From an uncultured Poribacteria bacterium (GTDB taxonomy: Bacteria; Poribacteria; WGA-4E; WGA-3G): a stretch of DNA of 64,000 nucleotides. Positions 17,266-26,730 of this stretch are shown piece by piece. The stretch covers positions 186,001 to 250,000 of the forward strand of contig OX638316.1 of assembly GCA_951812525.1 (NCBI GenBank). The letters run 5' to 3'. The notes under the pieces were generated by a model. That model had not been told where the DNA came from. It saw nothing but the letters and a program-made list of their open reading frames with translations, and ran no database searches. Position numbers and translations under genes: made by a program. Position 1 is the first letter of the stretch. Each line of letters opens with the position of its first letter.

Positions 17266-18150
17266 TTACATGGGTTGATCTTCTGCACCGGCCGGCACCA
17301 GAATGACTTCAACCCTACGATTCATGGCTCTGCCTGCGGAAGTGTTCTGTGGTGCTATAGGATCAGAGTGCCCCTTACCAACTGCCTCAATTCTGCTGGC
17401 ATCGATCCCTTTGGATCCGAGGTATTTTGCAGCCGAGTTGGCACGTGCTTGTGAGAGATCCCAATTGCTTCTGTAGCTGCCGCGTAAGACTGGCGTGCCA
17501 TCAGCATGTCCGACAACCATGATCTTTGCGTCCGAATCTGCCATGAGCTGCTCAACAATACCATCAAGCATCTCTTTGCCTTTGCTGGATACGCTGGTCT
17601 GCCCACTGGCGAACTGGACGGTAGCCACGATGGTCGGCTTTGCGGCGACCTCCTCCTTCACCCCAGCGATTTCTTCTTTCAAAGACATCACTTGAGATTC
17701 AAGATTTTTAATCGCTTCGTCCTGGGATGCGTCAGCCTTATCGTGAGCATCAGCTCGCTCTTGCAATTTTGCGTCTGCGCTTTTTGCAAACTCCATCGCT
17801 TTCTGACCCTGCATATCAATAGCTGATGTTAGGTCAGCGCGGAGTTGCGCATCGGCTTCCATTGCACTCTGTTTTGCAGCAGCGATCGTGTCGGCATCAC
17901 CTTGCTGGGATGCGGCAATTGCCTCATCCTTTGCCGCAGAGATAGCCTCCGCCGCATCTTCAGCATGCTGATCGACTTTTCCCTCTAACATCGTGACTTT
18001 ATTTGTGATGTCAGCATCAGCTTGATTCATCTGTGAGACATGCTCATTCTTCCACATTTCAAACTCTTCCTGGTCCAATTTTCCGCAGCTACTAACAATA
18101 AGTGCAACTCCCAGAAGAGCTATAATCGTGAAAGCAATTCTACTTGTCAT
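17266..18150 (-). CDS. OmpA/Pal-type peptidoglycan-associated lipoprotein
   Basis: A 294-residue lipoprotein. The signal ends I-V-S-S-C (Cys22), a good lipobox. Residues 40-170 are an alanine-rich coiled coil (repeats of the A-D-A-x-x-x-E type). Residues 175-290 are an OmpA_C domain: V-Q-F-A-S-G-Q-T-S, V-V-G-H-A-D-G-T-P, S-Q-A-R-A-N-S-A-A-K-Y-L and R-R-V-E-V-I-L-V. The domain binds diaminopimelate in peptidoglycan, so the protein would tether the outer membrane, with the coiled coil as spacer. The start has a perfect AGGAGGA. It is transcribed from the promoter at 18424-18453 with a leader of about 270 bases. Confidence 0.88.
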   Translation of the reverse strand: MTSRIAFTIIALLGVALIVSSCGKLDQEEFEMWKNEHVSQMNQADADITNKVTMLEGKVDQHAEDAAEAISAAKDEAIAASQQGDADTIAAAKQSAMEADAQLRADLTSAIDMQGQKAMEFAKSADAKLQERADAHDKADASQDEAIKNLESQVMSLKEEIAGVKEEVAAKPTIVATVQFASGQTSVSSKGKEMLDGIVEQLMADSDAKIMVVGHADGTPVLRGSYRSNWDLSQARANSAAKYLGSKGIDASRIEAVGKGHSDPIAPQNTSAGRAMNRRVEVILVPAGAEDQPM

Positions 18151-18423
18151 GGATTCCTCCTAAGTTTTTTACAACAATTTAGAGCGTTGTTTTGCCAGCC
18201 GATATTATCAAGAAGTCGGCTCTCAAGTTAAGCCCAAAAATCAATTTTCTATAAGTATACTCTATTCCGTTGGAATTCTTCTCAAATTCCGCCTGAGTGC
18301 GCGTGTGTGAACAGGATGATTCCTTTTCCTGCGCAGACAACAGTTTTAATGCCCGAAACTGCATCACGAACTTGCAACGTGAGAAACCCGTAAGCAATTC
18401 TCCCTCACAGGCACTTTTAACAA

Positions 18424-18453
18424 ATTATACCATCTTTTCTAAAAAAAAGTCAA
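18424..18453 (-). promoter_or_regulatory. Sigma70-type promoter for the OmpA lipoprotein gene
   Basis: On the minus strand TTGACT (18453-18448) and TATAAT (18429-18424) are 18 bases apart. The predicted start is about 18417, leaving a leader of about 265 bases before the gene, within which I see no open frame. Confidence 0.65.
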
Positions 18454-18502
18454 AAATTTTTTCATGCTCGCCAGAAAGCGAGAAGTCAAGCGCAAAAATC
18501 CC

Positions 18503-18531
18503 TTGATTTTTCACGTGAGATGGAGTAAAAT
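18503..18531 (+). promoter_or_regulatory. Sigma70-type promoter for the M48 peptidase gene
   Basis: TTGATT (18503-18508) and TAAAAT (18526-18531) are 17 bases apart. The predicted start, about 18538, leaves too little leader for the GTG at 18547 but a good one for ATG 18568. The promoter is back to back with the OmpA promoter, 50 bases away. Confidence 0.55.
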
Positions 18532-18567
18532 TTTATCACTAATAAAGTGCGGAAGGTCGCTGACAAA

Positions 18568-19920
18568 ATGGGACAGATAAGTATCATTTTAATTGCCGGG
18601 ATCCTCTTCCTTTTTTCCTTTGAACCGCCCCAAACGAACATAAATATCAACGACATGCAGGTGGTACTTTGGATAATTGTGTTGACAGGTTACCCCATCC
18701 TCATTGCGTACTTCGTAACGGCGTATGTTGCGCGAACCTTCCCTGCGCACAAAGAGGAAAACCTACCAAAACTCTACCGCCTACGACGCTACATGATTGC
18801 TTTTGAAATCCTTAGCTTAGCAGGATATTTGTGCAATCTATATCTATTAAATTTGCCGGTGTTGATTGATAAATATTTTGGGTTTTTCCCGATGGAAAAT
18901 CTGCGTCAGATGCTTGCGTTGCTACCCCTTCTGATTGGACTCATCTGTATTCGACTTGTGTTCTATCAAATGAATCAGCTCCAACCCGGGTACTATCGAG
19001 AGATGCTCAGTCTCCAATTCAAGTTCTTATTGTTCCCATTGCTGCCGATGTTCGCTTATCTTATGACAATGGATGCGCTCTATTGGCTTCCTTACTCGGC
19101 GAAGGTGTTCATTGTCGAACATCCGTACATTCTAATTGGGCTGATCCTACCTGTAATTGCTTCAGCATATATGCTTGCCCCGTTCCTGATGCAGCTCCTG
19201 TGGAAAACAGAACCACTGGCGGCAGGGTCAGGACTAAAGCAGAAATTAGAGAGGCTAACTAAACAGAGCGGCTCAAAACATCAAGATATTGTGGTGTGGC
19301 AGACTGGTTCGCTATTGATAGCGAATGCAGCTGTTGCGGGGACACTTCCGTGGAATCGCCGTATTTTTTTAACAGACGCACTCCTTAAGTACTTCACAGA
19401 CGAAGAAATTGAAACCGTTGTCGCACACGAACTGGGACATATCCGCTATAAACACATTCAGACCTATATGCTTTTTTCACTCTTTTATCTTTTAAATTAT
19501 CTGTTTTTTTATGCCCTTGTCGAAGAACCGCTGGTAATACACTTTGGGGAATCACAAATTTTGTCAACCGTATGCTCGTTGACTTTTCTAATTATCTATT
19601 TTGTATTTATATTCCGGTATTTGTCAAGACGTTGCGAACATCAGGCGGACTTATATGCCGTCACACTCACGGAAAAGCCGGAAGCATTTAAGACAGCATT
19701 GACGAAACTCGCGGTCTTGAATTCAGTGCCGAAATCAATTCGACGGTTCTTTGAAACCTTCAATACACATCCATCTATTGATCGACGTATTGAGTTCGTT
19801 AACGGGTGGATAGAGCGAAATCCTGCGATCCAACGTTATAAAAACTACCTACTCGAAGTTAAAATTTTGATAGTCTTGCTTCCGTTATTGTGCCTACTGG
19901 CGGTGCTACTACTCCGCTAA
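18568..19920 (+). CDS. Membrane-bound M48 family metallopeptidase
   Basis: A zinc endopeptidase of 450 residues from ATG 18568 (GGAAGG at 18551-18556). An in-frame GTG at 18547 adds 7 residues. Five or more helices fill the first 215 residues. The zinc motif V-V-A-H-E-L-G-H-I-R gives His287, Glu288 and His291, counted from the ATG. A downstream C-E-H-Q-A-D-L-Y-A supplies the third ligand (Glu) and the conserved Asp. Two helices lie between the motifs and one at the C-terminus, like the Ste24/HtpX arrangement. It is probably an inner-membrane quality-control or lipoprotein-processing protease. Confidence 0.85.
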   Translation: MGQISIILIAGILFLFSFEPPQTNININDMQVVLWIIVLTGYPILIAYFVTAYVARTFPAHKEENLPKLYRLRRYMIAFEILSLAGYLCNLYLLNLPVLIDKYFGFFPMENLRQMLALLPLLIGLICIRLVFYQMNQLQPGYYREMLSLQFKFLLFPLLPMFAYLMTMDALYWLPYSAKVFIVEHPYILIGLILPVIASAYMLAPFLMQLLWKTEPLAAGSGLKQKLERLTKQSGSKHQDIVVWQTGSLLIANAAVAGTLPWNRRIFLTDALLKYFTDEEIETVVAHELGHIRYKHIQTYMLFSLFYLLNYLFFYALVEEPLVIHFGESQILSTVCSLTFLIIYFVFIFRYLSRRCEHQADLYAVTLTEKPEAFKTALTKLAVLNSVPKSIRRFFETFNTHPSIDRRIEFVNGWIERNPAIQRYKNYLLEVKILIVLLPLLCLLAVLLLR

Positions 19921-19965
19921 GATACGACAACGGATTAGAGATATACTCCTGCCCTAATAGATACC

Positions 19966-20283
19966 TCAATCAGAAGACGCACTGGAGGCTGCAAGCGGTG
20001 TGTCTTCTTCGATCGCAAACTGTAACCTCTCCACTATTCGGTGTAACGGCAATTCATATTTTTCTTGAAGGCGACGCTTCTCATCTGCGATATGGAACGC
20101 AACGAGCAGCGGAACTCTTTGCTCGTCAAAGCCTTTTCTGAGGTAGGACTCAACTAAATTTTTGACGTACTCAACGAGCTCGTTGATATCGTTGGCAGTT
20201 AATTCCTCAGTCGGTTTGATGGTATAAGGCGTTCCGAGTATCACGAATCGAATCGGCTTAAAGTCGTTTTCATGCTCTTGCAT
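19966..20283 (-). CDS. ZapA-like cell division protein
   Basis: A 105-residue protein. The first 30 residues (P-I-R-F-V-I-L-G-T-P-Y-T-I-K) match the ZapA N-terminal strand pair, followed by a helical part with V-P-L-L-V-A-F-H-I-A-D-E-K-R-R-L-Q-E-K-Y, similar to the V-L-A-A-L-N-I-A-D-E-x-x-x-L stretch of ZapA. ZapA bundles FtsZ protofilaments at midcell. It is the last gene of the minus-strand run that begins at 28764, 69 bases after aroE. The call is by pattern only. Confidence 0.55.
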   Translation of the reverse strand: MQEHENDFKPIRFVILGTPYTIKPTEELTANDINELVEYVKNLVESYLRKGFDEQRVPLLVAFHIADEKRRLQEKYELPLHRIVERLQFAIEEDTPLAASSASSD

Positions 20284-20352
20284 TATGTTATTATGGACCC
20301 CTTTCCTATTTCTTGGCGAACCATAGAAGGTTGTAAGATTGCCCTACAACAC

Positions 20353-21213
20353 CTATATAGAGAGTGCGCGGTGCATTGTATCGGTACACGGTGTAACACC
20401 TGTCCATCTCTCAAAAGCGATAGCCCCCTGATGGACTAACATTCCGATGCCACCGAGCGTTGGGCATCCGCGTTCGGCGGCTGCTTTCATTAGAGGCGTC
20501 ACCGGGGGTGTATAGACAATGTCATAAACGATAGTATTCGGTTGAAGCCAGTCAGCAGAAACCAGTAGCGGTTGCGTCGGATCCATGCTCGCCGTTGAAG
20601 TATTAATAAGTAGCATACATCGGCTAACAGCATCAGGCAATCGAGCGTCTGCAAGCCCCATCCCGTGCATGGTAATATCAGTTTTTTCCTGCATCTCTTC
20701 TGCTAACGAGACAGCCCTCTCCACTGTGCGATTGGCAATTGTGACAGATGCTACACCTGCGAGTGCTAAGGCAACGACAACTGCTCTTGCGGATCCACCC
20801 GCCCCTAAGACGACGACCTCTTTACCCACTGGCACAGACATGTTCCCGTCCTCCTCCAAAGCTTTTAAGACACCGGGAGCATCTGTATTGTCGCCGTGTA
20901 TTTCATCGTCAACGAAAGTGAGTGTGTTCACAGCACCGATAAGTTCTGCTTCTCGTGAAATCGATGTGAGATACGGGATGACAGCCTGCTTATGTGGGAG
21001 CGTCACATTAATGCCAACGACGTTAAGTGCCTTGAACCCCGTAATTGCGTGTGCCAAATCATCAGGATGGACATGAAAAGGAACATATACATAATTAAGC
21101 CCTGCTTTGGCGAAGGCTGCATTGTGCATTTGCGGCGAACGGCTGTGTTCAATGGGATCACCGATAATGCCAACAATGCGGGTGTGTCCTGTCAGCATGG
21201 GTCGTGTTTGCAT
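20353..21213 (-). CDS. aroE: Shikimate dehydrogenase
   Basis: A 286-residue enzyme reducing 3-dehydroshikimate with NADPH in aromatic amino acid synthesis. The substrate site is visible as G-D-P-I-E-H-S-R-S-P-Q-M-H-N, N-V-T-L-P-H-K (catalytic Lys) and G-D-N-T-D-A-P-G (catalytic Asp). The cofactor domain has V-L-G-A-G-G-S-A-R-A and I-A-N-R-T, the Asn-Arg pair that favours NADP. Its start is 21 bases after the preceding gene, with GGAG near the end of that gene, so the two are probably translated from one message. Confidence 0.93.
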   Translation of the reverse strand: MQTRPMLTGHTRIVGIIGDPIEHSRSPQMHNAAFAKAGLNYVYVPFHVHPDDLAHAITGFKALNVVGINVTLPHKQAVIPYLTSISREAELIGAVNTLTFVDDEIHGDNTDAPGVLKALEEDGNMSVPVGKEVVVLGAGGSARAVVVALALAGVASVTIANRTVERAVSLAEEMQEKTDITMHGMGLADARLPDAVSRCMLLINTSTASMDPTQPLLVSADWLQPNTIVYDIVYTPPVTPLMKAAAERGCPTLGGIGMLVHQGAIAFERWTGVTPCTDTMHRALSI

Positions 21214-21234
21214 TGTAGTATGCTTCTCCGAAAA

Positions 21235-24200
21235 CTATTCTTGTGCAAGTAAGCCTTCGACTGTCTGCTTTGCGACTTCCATTTTCGGGTAGCGGATCTC
21301 TCGATAACCGCGGACCTCCTCAACACATTCTAATGCCTGGAGATGCTTTTCATATCTCTCTGCATCGACGGGGGCAAAGGTGTCAATTACACGGGTAACA
21401 TACCATTCCCGGAACGCTTTCTCCTTTGCGTGCCACTGGGGCAGCCATCGTCTCAGGAATTTCATCCGCTTCATCAGGTTCAGTTGCCAATTTCGCGTAT
21501 CAACATCCCCTTCGATGTCAAGTCCCATCACGGTGAAATGGGGACGATTGAGATGCACGTACCGAATTTTATCGCCGTTCGCTGTATCAACGCCATACAG
21601 TTCTTTATCGCGCTGTAACTTCTCTTCGCTTGTCAGCAAGTGTGCGACGTAGACTTCGTCCTTAATCAGCATCACTTTATGAAGATACCTAATCGCAGCT
21701 TTTGTGGCACGATAGCCGTAATCGGCAGCATCGCGTGTGTAAACTTGTTTAATCTTTTCGGCATACATACGGGCGTAGTGTATATCCTCGAACTGAATGA
21801 GATCGTAGATATAGAGGGCAAGCATCCGATTGACGCTGTCTGAACCGATGTTCAGTGTCTCCACTACATTCTCAACGAGCATCACATATTCTTGTGCCAA
21901 ACGCTTTCCACGCCACTTCCGCTCTAAAACCTGTCGTTTTGATTCAATCATTTCGTCATAAGTTACTAACGTCTTTACTGAAGATGTGTTAACAGAAGAT
22001 TCAGACAATTCCAGTGCGAGACGACGTCCGACAGTGAACGCTTTCATGTTAATATCCAAATCGGCGTGCGGTACCATCTGCTTGAGTGCTAATTGCAGAG
22101 GTTCTAACTCAATAGGTATCAACTGTCGTTGGAAGGCAGCACCGAGAAGCATCATGTTCGCATACAATTTGTTTCCGAACAACTGTTCAGATACTGCAAA
22201 TAGGTCTATGCCGAAATATGCATTGGCGTTAGTAAATGTTTGTAGTTCGTCTTCAAGCGACTCTGGGTCAAAATTATCCTTGCCGATGAGCGTGGATATC
22301 GTCTCGGTTTTTGCTGTATTCACGACGGCAGCGGTCCGCGACGGGGATGCGACCCGGAAATGGGATTGTGCAGTAATGCCACGTACGGCTTCTAAGATGT
22401 CGAGACCTAACAACAGATCTGCCTTGCCATACGGGATCATAGGGGAAGCGTGAACGTTAGGTTGCGTATAGGCGATGTGAGTATACACTCCTCCGTTGCG
22501 AATTGCTAAGCCTTTCCTGTCACAGAATGTCACATCGTAGCCTTGGAGATACCCTGCAACGACGAGAACTTTGGAAATAGTTCCGATGCCCATGCCTCCG
22601 ACTCCTGCAGCGTACATGTTCCAGTTCCGCTTAAAGGTTAGTAGTGGTGGTGGCGGTAGAGGTGCGTCACTCAAAAGATCTTGATAGCCAGATGCTACAT
22701 GCTCGTCTTGAGGTGGACGTTTGCGCGTGACGACGACCTCTTCAAACGCTGGACAGGCGTATTTAATCCGCGCGCATGCACCATCAGAGACGCAATTCGA
22801 GCGATCAATCGCAATCTTCTCGCCATAATCGGTATCGATGATTTTCAAAGCGGGACATCCTGTAGCAGTAGTGCATTCCCGACAGAACTCGCAGACTTCG
22901 GGTGTGATATTAATATGTTTTTCATGTTTGAGGAAACCGTCGTTAGCTAAAGTTTTTCGTTGTTCACGTCGAATACGACGGTGGTAAGTAATAGCACACT
23001 CTTTATCAGCAATGACGATTTTGACACCTGGTTTAAGAATAGTTTTTTCAAGGTATTTTTTATAGTTCACCCGGTCTTCGGGGTTAGTGCGTACAATGTC
23101 TACTTCGGAATTGCCAGTGAGTCCTTGTGCCACTTGCTCAATGTCCTGAGCAAAAGTAGGATTACCGAGGAGATCAAGGTCGTCAGCAGGTGTCGGTTGA
23201 TGCCCTGTCATTGCCGTTGTCTGGTTGTCCAAAATGATATAGGCGATGTCTTGGTTGTTTTTGATTGAATCTGAAATCGCTGACATGCCGCCGTGAAAAA
23301 AGGTCGAGTCCCCCATGAAAACGATCTGCTTATTCTGAATAAATGGATCGATCCCGGCACCAGCACCACCGCCCAATGCCATGGCAGAGAGATTGTGCAT
23401 TAGACGTGGAAACGGTTCGTATTTAAGCATGGAATAACAGCCGATATCTCCGTGAAAGACGAGATCTATGGGGCCTGAATTGTGGTGCTTCTTCATGTAG
23501 TCAGGATCCATAAATTGTCTTGTAATCTCAAGAAAGACACTCGAAGAGTCGCGGTGCGGACAACCGGGACAGAAGGTAGGTGTACGTTGCGGAATATCTA
23601 TTTGTTGTTCGGAGACCTGTCTTTGGAGTGTTTCTTCACGTGTGAAGTGTTCGGTGTCAACGGGTGTATCAGCTGTGCCGAGACGATCTTTAAGCAGAGG
23701 GATAAGTTTCTGAATGAGAATAGAGGCATCTAAACCAGAGACTAGGGGTATACCTGCCAGACCGTTAGGGAATTGTTTTCCCCAGACGTTTATGTACCGC
23801 TCGACTTCGCCATTCTGATACATTTGTGTGAGGAGTGCTTTGATTTCGTTTTCTAAGAGCGGACGTTTCTCCTCAACAATGTAAATTTCGTCAACTTGAT
23901 CGGCAAATTCTCGGACGATCTCTGCATCAATTGGGTGAGTCATACCGAGTTTGAGGATTGGAATATCCCCGTGCAGGCTCAACTCTCCAAGGGCATGGAG
24001 AAGGCAACTATGCGCCAAGCCTGTACTGACAAATCCGAGGCGGTGTCTCTTTCCAGTTGGCATATTCTCCATAAACTGGATTTTGTTGAGTTCCAGAGCG
24101 CGTGCAGTTTCGATGGCAGTAGGAAGTCGTTCCTGTAATGTTTCTACCTCAATCTGAGCGGTATGTGGAGGTAAGACTACACGCTCATCGGCATTAATGA

Positions 24201-24816
24201 GCTGGGTATCCAAGTTAATTTGCTTCAAATCGCTAATGTCAGGATAAACATTAGGATGCAGTTCAACGTTCCCACCACCACTTGCCTGATTTTCGGTTGT
24301 TAAATAGCAGACATAGAGATTTGCAGCTGCGGAAATCTGAAAGGCACAATCAATCCAGTCTTTGAGTTCCTGAAATGTACTAGGTTCAAGAAGCGGCGTA
24401 TTGACATGCCGCGCTAGAAATCGTGAATCCGCGGGGACCTGTGTACTGTGCGACCAAGTATCATCACCAACGACAACAACTGCACCGCCAGTAGTACCCG
24501 CGAGATTGCTAATGGCAAGTGAGTCGGAGGCAACATGAAAACCGACACTTTTCATGAACGTGATTGCGCGGAGATCTGCCATTTGCGTTCCGTTCAGTCG
24601 CGCGATACTCAATGCTTCGTTGTTAGCTATTTGTGCGACGATGCCGTTGGTTTTCAACAATTCAGCATTGCGTTGAAGAATGTCGAATACCTCAGCAATC
24701 GGGGAACCCGGATAGCCTGTGAGAAGGCTGACCCCGCTCTCTAAAGCACCTTTGACTAACAATTCGCAACCGGTATAAACATGTGTCCCGCTGGCTTGTG
24801 TAAACCTTTCATCCAT
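21235..24816 (-). CDS. Indolepyruvate:ferredoxin oxidoreductase, fused alpha-beta subunits
   Basis: A 1193-residue enzyme that oxidatively decarboxylates aryl (or branched) 2-oxoacids to acyl-CoA with ferredoxin. The order is a pyrimidine-binding domain (G-Y-P-G-S-P-I-A-E-V, about 35-45), a thiamine-diphosphate domain (F-C-P-G-C-P-H-R-D near 415 and G-D-S-T-F-F-H-G-G near 500), a ferredoxin-like part (C-E-F-C-R-E-C, C-P-A-L, and C-V-S-D-G-A-C-A-R with a later A-C-P-A-F), and an IorB-like gamma domain (G-V-G-G-M-G-I-G-T from about 750). A helical domain of about 200 residues ends it. The single-chain form is known in proteobacteria. ATG 24816 follows AAGGA. Confidence 0.88.
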   Translation of the reverse strand: MDERFTQASGTHVYTGCELLVKGALESGVSLLTGYPGSPIAEVFDILQRNAELLKTNGIVAQIANNEALSIARLNGTQMADLRAITFMKSVGFHVASDSLAISNLAGTTGGAVVVVGDDTWSHSTQVPADSRFLARHVNTPLLEPSTFQELKDWIDCAFQISAAANLYVCYLTTENQASGGGNVELHPNVYPDISDLKQINLDTQLINADERVVLPPHTAQIEVETLQERLPTAIETARALELNKIQFMENMPTGKRHRLGFVSTGLAHSCLLHALGELSLHGDIPILKLGMTHPIDAEIVREFADQVDEIYIVEEKRPLLENEIKALLTQMYQNGEVERYINVWGKQFPNGLAGIPLVSGLDASILIQKLIPLLKDRLGTADTPVDTEHFTREETLQRQVSEQQIDIPQRTPTFCPGCPHRDSSSVFLEITRQFMDPDYMKKHHNSGPIDLVFHGDIGCYSMLKYEPFPRLMHNLSAMALGGGAGAGIDPFIQNKQIVFMGDSTFFHGGMSAISDSIKNNQDIAYIILDNQTTAMTGHQPTPADDLDLLGNPTFAQDIEQVAQGLTGNSEVDIVRTNPEDRVNYKKYLEKTILKPGVKIVIADKECAITYHRRIRREQRKTLANDGFLKHEKHINITPEVCEFCRECTTATGCPALKIIDTDYGEKIAIDRSNCVSDGACARIKYACPAFEEVVVTRKRPPQDEHVASGYQDLLSDAPLPPPPLLTFKRNWNMYAAGVGGMGIGTISKVLVVAGYLQGYDVTFCDRKGLAIRNGGVYTHIAYTQPNVHASPMIPYGKADLLLGLDILEAVRGITAQSHFRVASPSRTAAVVNTAKTETISTLIGKDNFDPESLEDELQTFTNANAYFGIDLFAVSEQLFGNKLYANMMLLGAAFQRQLIPIELEPLQLALKQMVPHADLDINMKAFTVGRRLALELSESSVNTSSVKTLVTYDEMIESKRQVLERKWRGKRLAQEYVMLVENVVETLNIGSDSVNRMLALYIYDLIQFEDIHYARMYAEKIKQVYTRDAADYGYRATKAAIRYLHKVMLIKDEVYVAHLLTSEEKLQRDKELYGVDTANGDKIRYVHLNRPHFTVMGLDIEGDVDTRNWQLNLMKRMKFLRRWLPQWHAKEKAFREWYVTRVIDTFAPVDAERYEKHLQALECVEEVRGYREIRYPKMEVAKQTVEGLLAQE

Positions 24817-24936
24817 TTTTTATTCGTCCTTAGCTAAGCACACGGATCCGACAGGAAAGCATCATAACACGATTTCCCATAGCAGCGATATGCTATTGCT
24901 TACGAGGTTCCAAAGTTGATCAAAAAAATGTCACCC

Positions 24937-26643
24937 CTATTTTTCAGACAATAATTCACGGGCATGTGCAAGCCCAATTTCGGTCTCTTCACCTCCGTGC
25001 ATTCGGGCAATTTCGTTAACTTGCTCCTCTGGTGTCAGTGGTTTCGCGGTAATCAGTGTGCGCGCATCGACAACCTTCTTCTCTACTCGGAAATGTCTGT
25101 CTGCAAAACGGGCAATCTGGGGGAGGTGGGTAATACAAATTACCTGTGCAAACTCAGAAAGTTCCTTTAATTTCCTGCCGACGACATCGGCAACTTTGCC
25201 ACCGATCCCGCTATCAATCTCGTCGAAAAGGAGGGTCGGGATCTCATCTACTTGCACCAACACCGTCTTTAGAGCGAGCATAATGCGCGAGATTTCGCCG
25301 CCCGACGCAATTTTGGAAATCGGGCGCGCTTCGGAACCGACATTCGGAGCGATCAAGAATTCAACATTGTCCATTCCATGAGAGCGAAACGCATAATGCT
25401 TGCCATCTACCTGAAAGGGACCTTTTTCGTCGGGTATATGTTGGACGGATGCTTGAAATTCCGCCTTGTCCATGCCGAGCGTACGCAACTCCTTCTCAAT
25501 CTGCTTTGAAAGCTGCTTGGCAACGTGCAAGCGTTTTGCGGAGAGTGCGAGACACAGATGCTGTGCCTCTTGAATCGTTTTGTGAATTTCTGCCTGAAGT
25601 GATTCTTGCTTTTCGGAGCCGAACTGTAATGTCTGTAATTTTTCTTCTGCTTCGGCGTGGTAGGCTAACATCTCGGAGATAGAATTGCCGTAACGCCGCT
25701 TTAGTTTTGAGATCAGAGCTAACCGATCAGTAACCTCGTCCAGACGCATAGGGTTAAATTCGACTGTATCTGCATATTGGCGGGTATGTAATGCAATATC
25801 TTCTAACTCGTATAGCGATGTTTCCAACCGGTCGCGGACCTCCGATAGGTTCTCATCTAACTCGGATAATTTTGTAAGCGTCTTCGCGGCATCTTTGAGG
25901 CGTTCGAGTGCTGACGAATCGGATGTATCGCTATCGAGTAGTGCGTACACGCGCCGTGCGGATTGAAACAACTCCTCGGCGTTGTTCAACAGACGTGCCT
26001 CAGCAGCCAATGCCTCGTCTTCACCCTCTTCGAGATTTGCCGAGGTGAGTTCCTTAATCTCAAATTCAAGGAGGTCTTTCTCCCGTTCTGATGCCCTCAA
26101 GGTCTGTGCCAGGTCGGCTGCCTCCTGTTGCAAGGCTTGTAGACTTGCATGGACTTTGCTTACATGCTGTCTTGCATCACTGCATCCACCAAAATCATCT
26201 AAGAGCCTGAGATGGGTTTGCGTTCTAAACAAGGATTGGTGTTCGTGTTGACCGTGGATATCAATGAGCAACGCCCCAAGATCTTGCATCTGGCTTAAAT
26301 TTACCAAACGCCCATTGACATGACAACGGCTTCTACCGTTGGCACCAATTCTTCTGGAGAGAATCACAGCATCTGATGGGTCCAAAACCTCACTAAAAGC
26401 GAAATCCGTATGCCATATTGGATGCCGATCGTGAGGTGCAACGCCTGCCTCTACTTTCGCAAAACCTGTGCCTTCGCGCACAATATCGGCAGAGACCCGC
26501 TCACCTAACACCAATCCGATCGACCTGAGGATAACGGATTTGCCGGCACCTGTTTCACCGGTAAAAATATTCAATCCGGGTGCGAGTTCTAATTCGAGTT
26601 CGTCTATGAGTGCAATGTTACGGATGGAGAGTGTTTCTATCAT
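24937..26643 (-). CDS. recN: DNA repair ATPase RecN
   Basis: An SMC-like repair protein of 568 residues from the ATG at 26643; an upstream start adds 18 residues within a repeat tract and is unlikely. The Walker A is T-G-E-T-G-A-G-K-S near residue 30, the coiled coils occupy roughly 160-370, and the C-terminal ABC part has I-A-S-G-G-E-I-S-R-I-M-L-A-L and T-L-L-F-D-E-I-D-S-G-I-G-G-K. RecN recognises double-strand breaks and promotes RecA-dependent repair. No LexA-type box is seen upstream; it appears to be expressed with nadK. Confidence 0.93.
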   Translation of the reverse strand: MIETLSIRNIALIDELELELAPGLNIFTGETGAGKSVILRSIGLVLGERVSADIVREGTGFAKVEAGVAPHDRHPIWHTDFAFSEVLDPSDAVILSRRIGANGRSRCHVNGRLVNLSQMQDLGALLIDIHGQHEHQSLFRTQTHLRLLDDFGGCSDARQHVSKVHASLQALQQEAADLAQTLRASEREKDLLEFEIKELTSANLEEGEDEALAAEARLLNNAEELFQSARRVYALLDSDTSDSSALERLKDAAKTLTKLSELDENLSEVRDRLETSLYELEDIALHTRQYADTVEFNPMRLDEVTDRLALISKLKRRYGNSISEMLAYHAEAEEKLQTLQFGSEKQESLQAEIHKTIQEAQHLCLALSAKRLHVAKQLSKQIEKELRTLGMDKAEFQASVQHIPDEKGPFQVDGKHYAFRSHGMDNVEFLIAPNVGSEARPISKIASGGEISRIMLALKTVLVQVDEIPTLLFDEIDSGIGGKVADVVGRKLKELSEFAQVICITHLPQIARFADRHFRVEKKVVDARTLITAKPLTPEEQVNEIARMHGGEETEIGLAHARELLSEK

Positions 26644-26730
26644 TTCAAGGTACTCGGTTATCGGTTGTCGGTTGTCAGAAAAGAGAAGACTTTTCACTGA
26701 AACCGGGAACTGAACATGATAACTATTTCT
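26644..26730. repeat. Heptamer repeat with inverted second half
   Basis: CGGTTATCGGTTGTCGGTTGTCAG is followed after a short A/G-rich loop by CTGAAACCGGGAACTGAACATGATAAC, which is roughly its reverse complement. It separates recN from nadK and could fold into a long imperfect hairpin. Confidence 0.45.

Noticed and set aside
22000-24700. Several 80-155 codon plus-strand frames opposite the indolepyruvate oxidoreductase gene
   Set aside because: All are antisense to one continuous 1193-residue protein with clear cofactor motifs.
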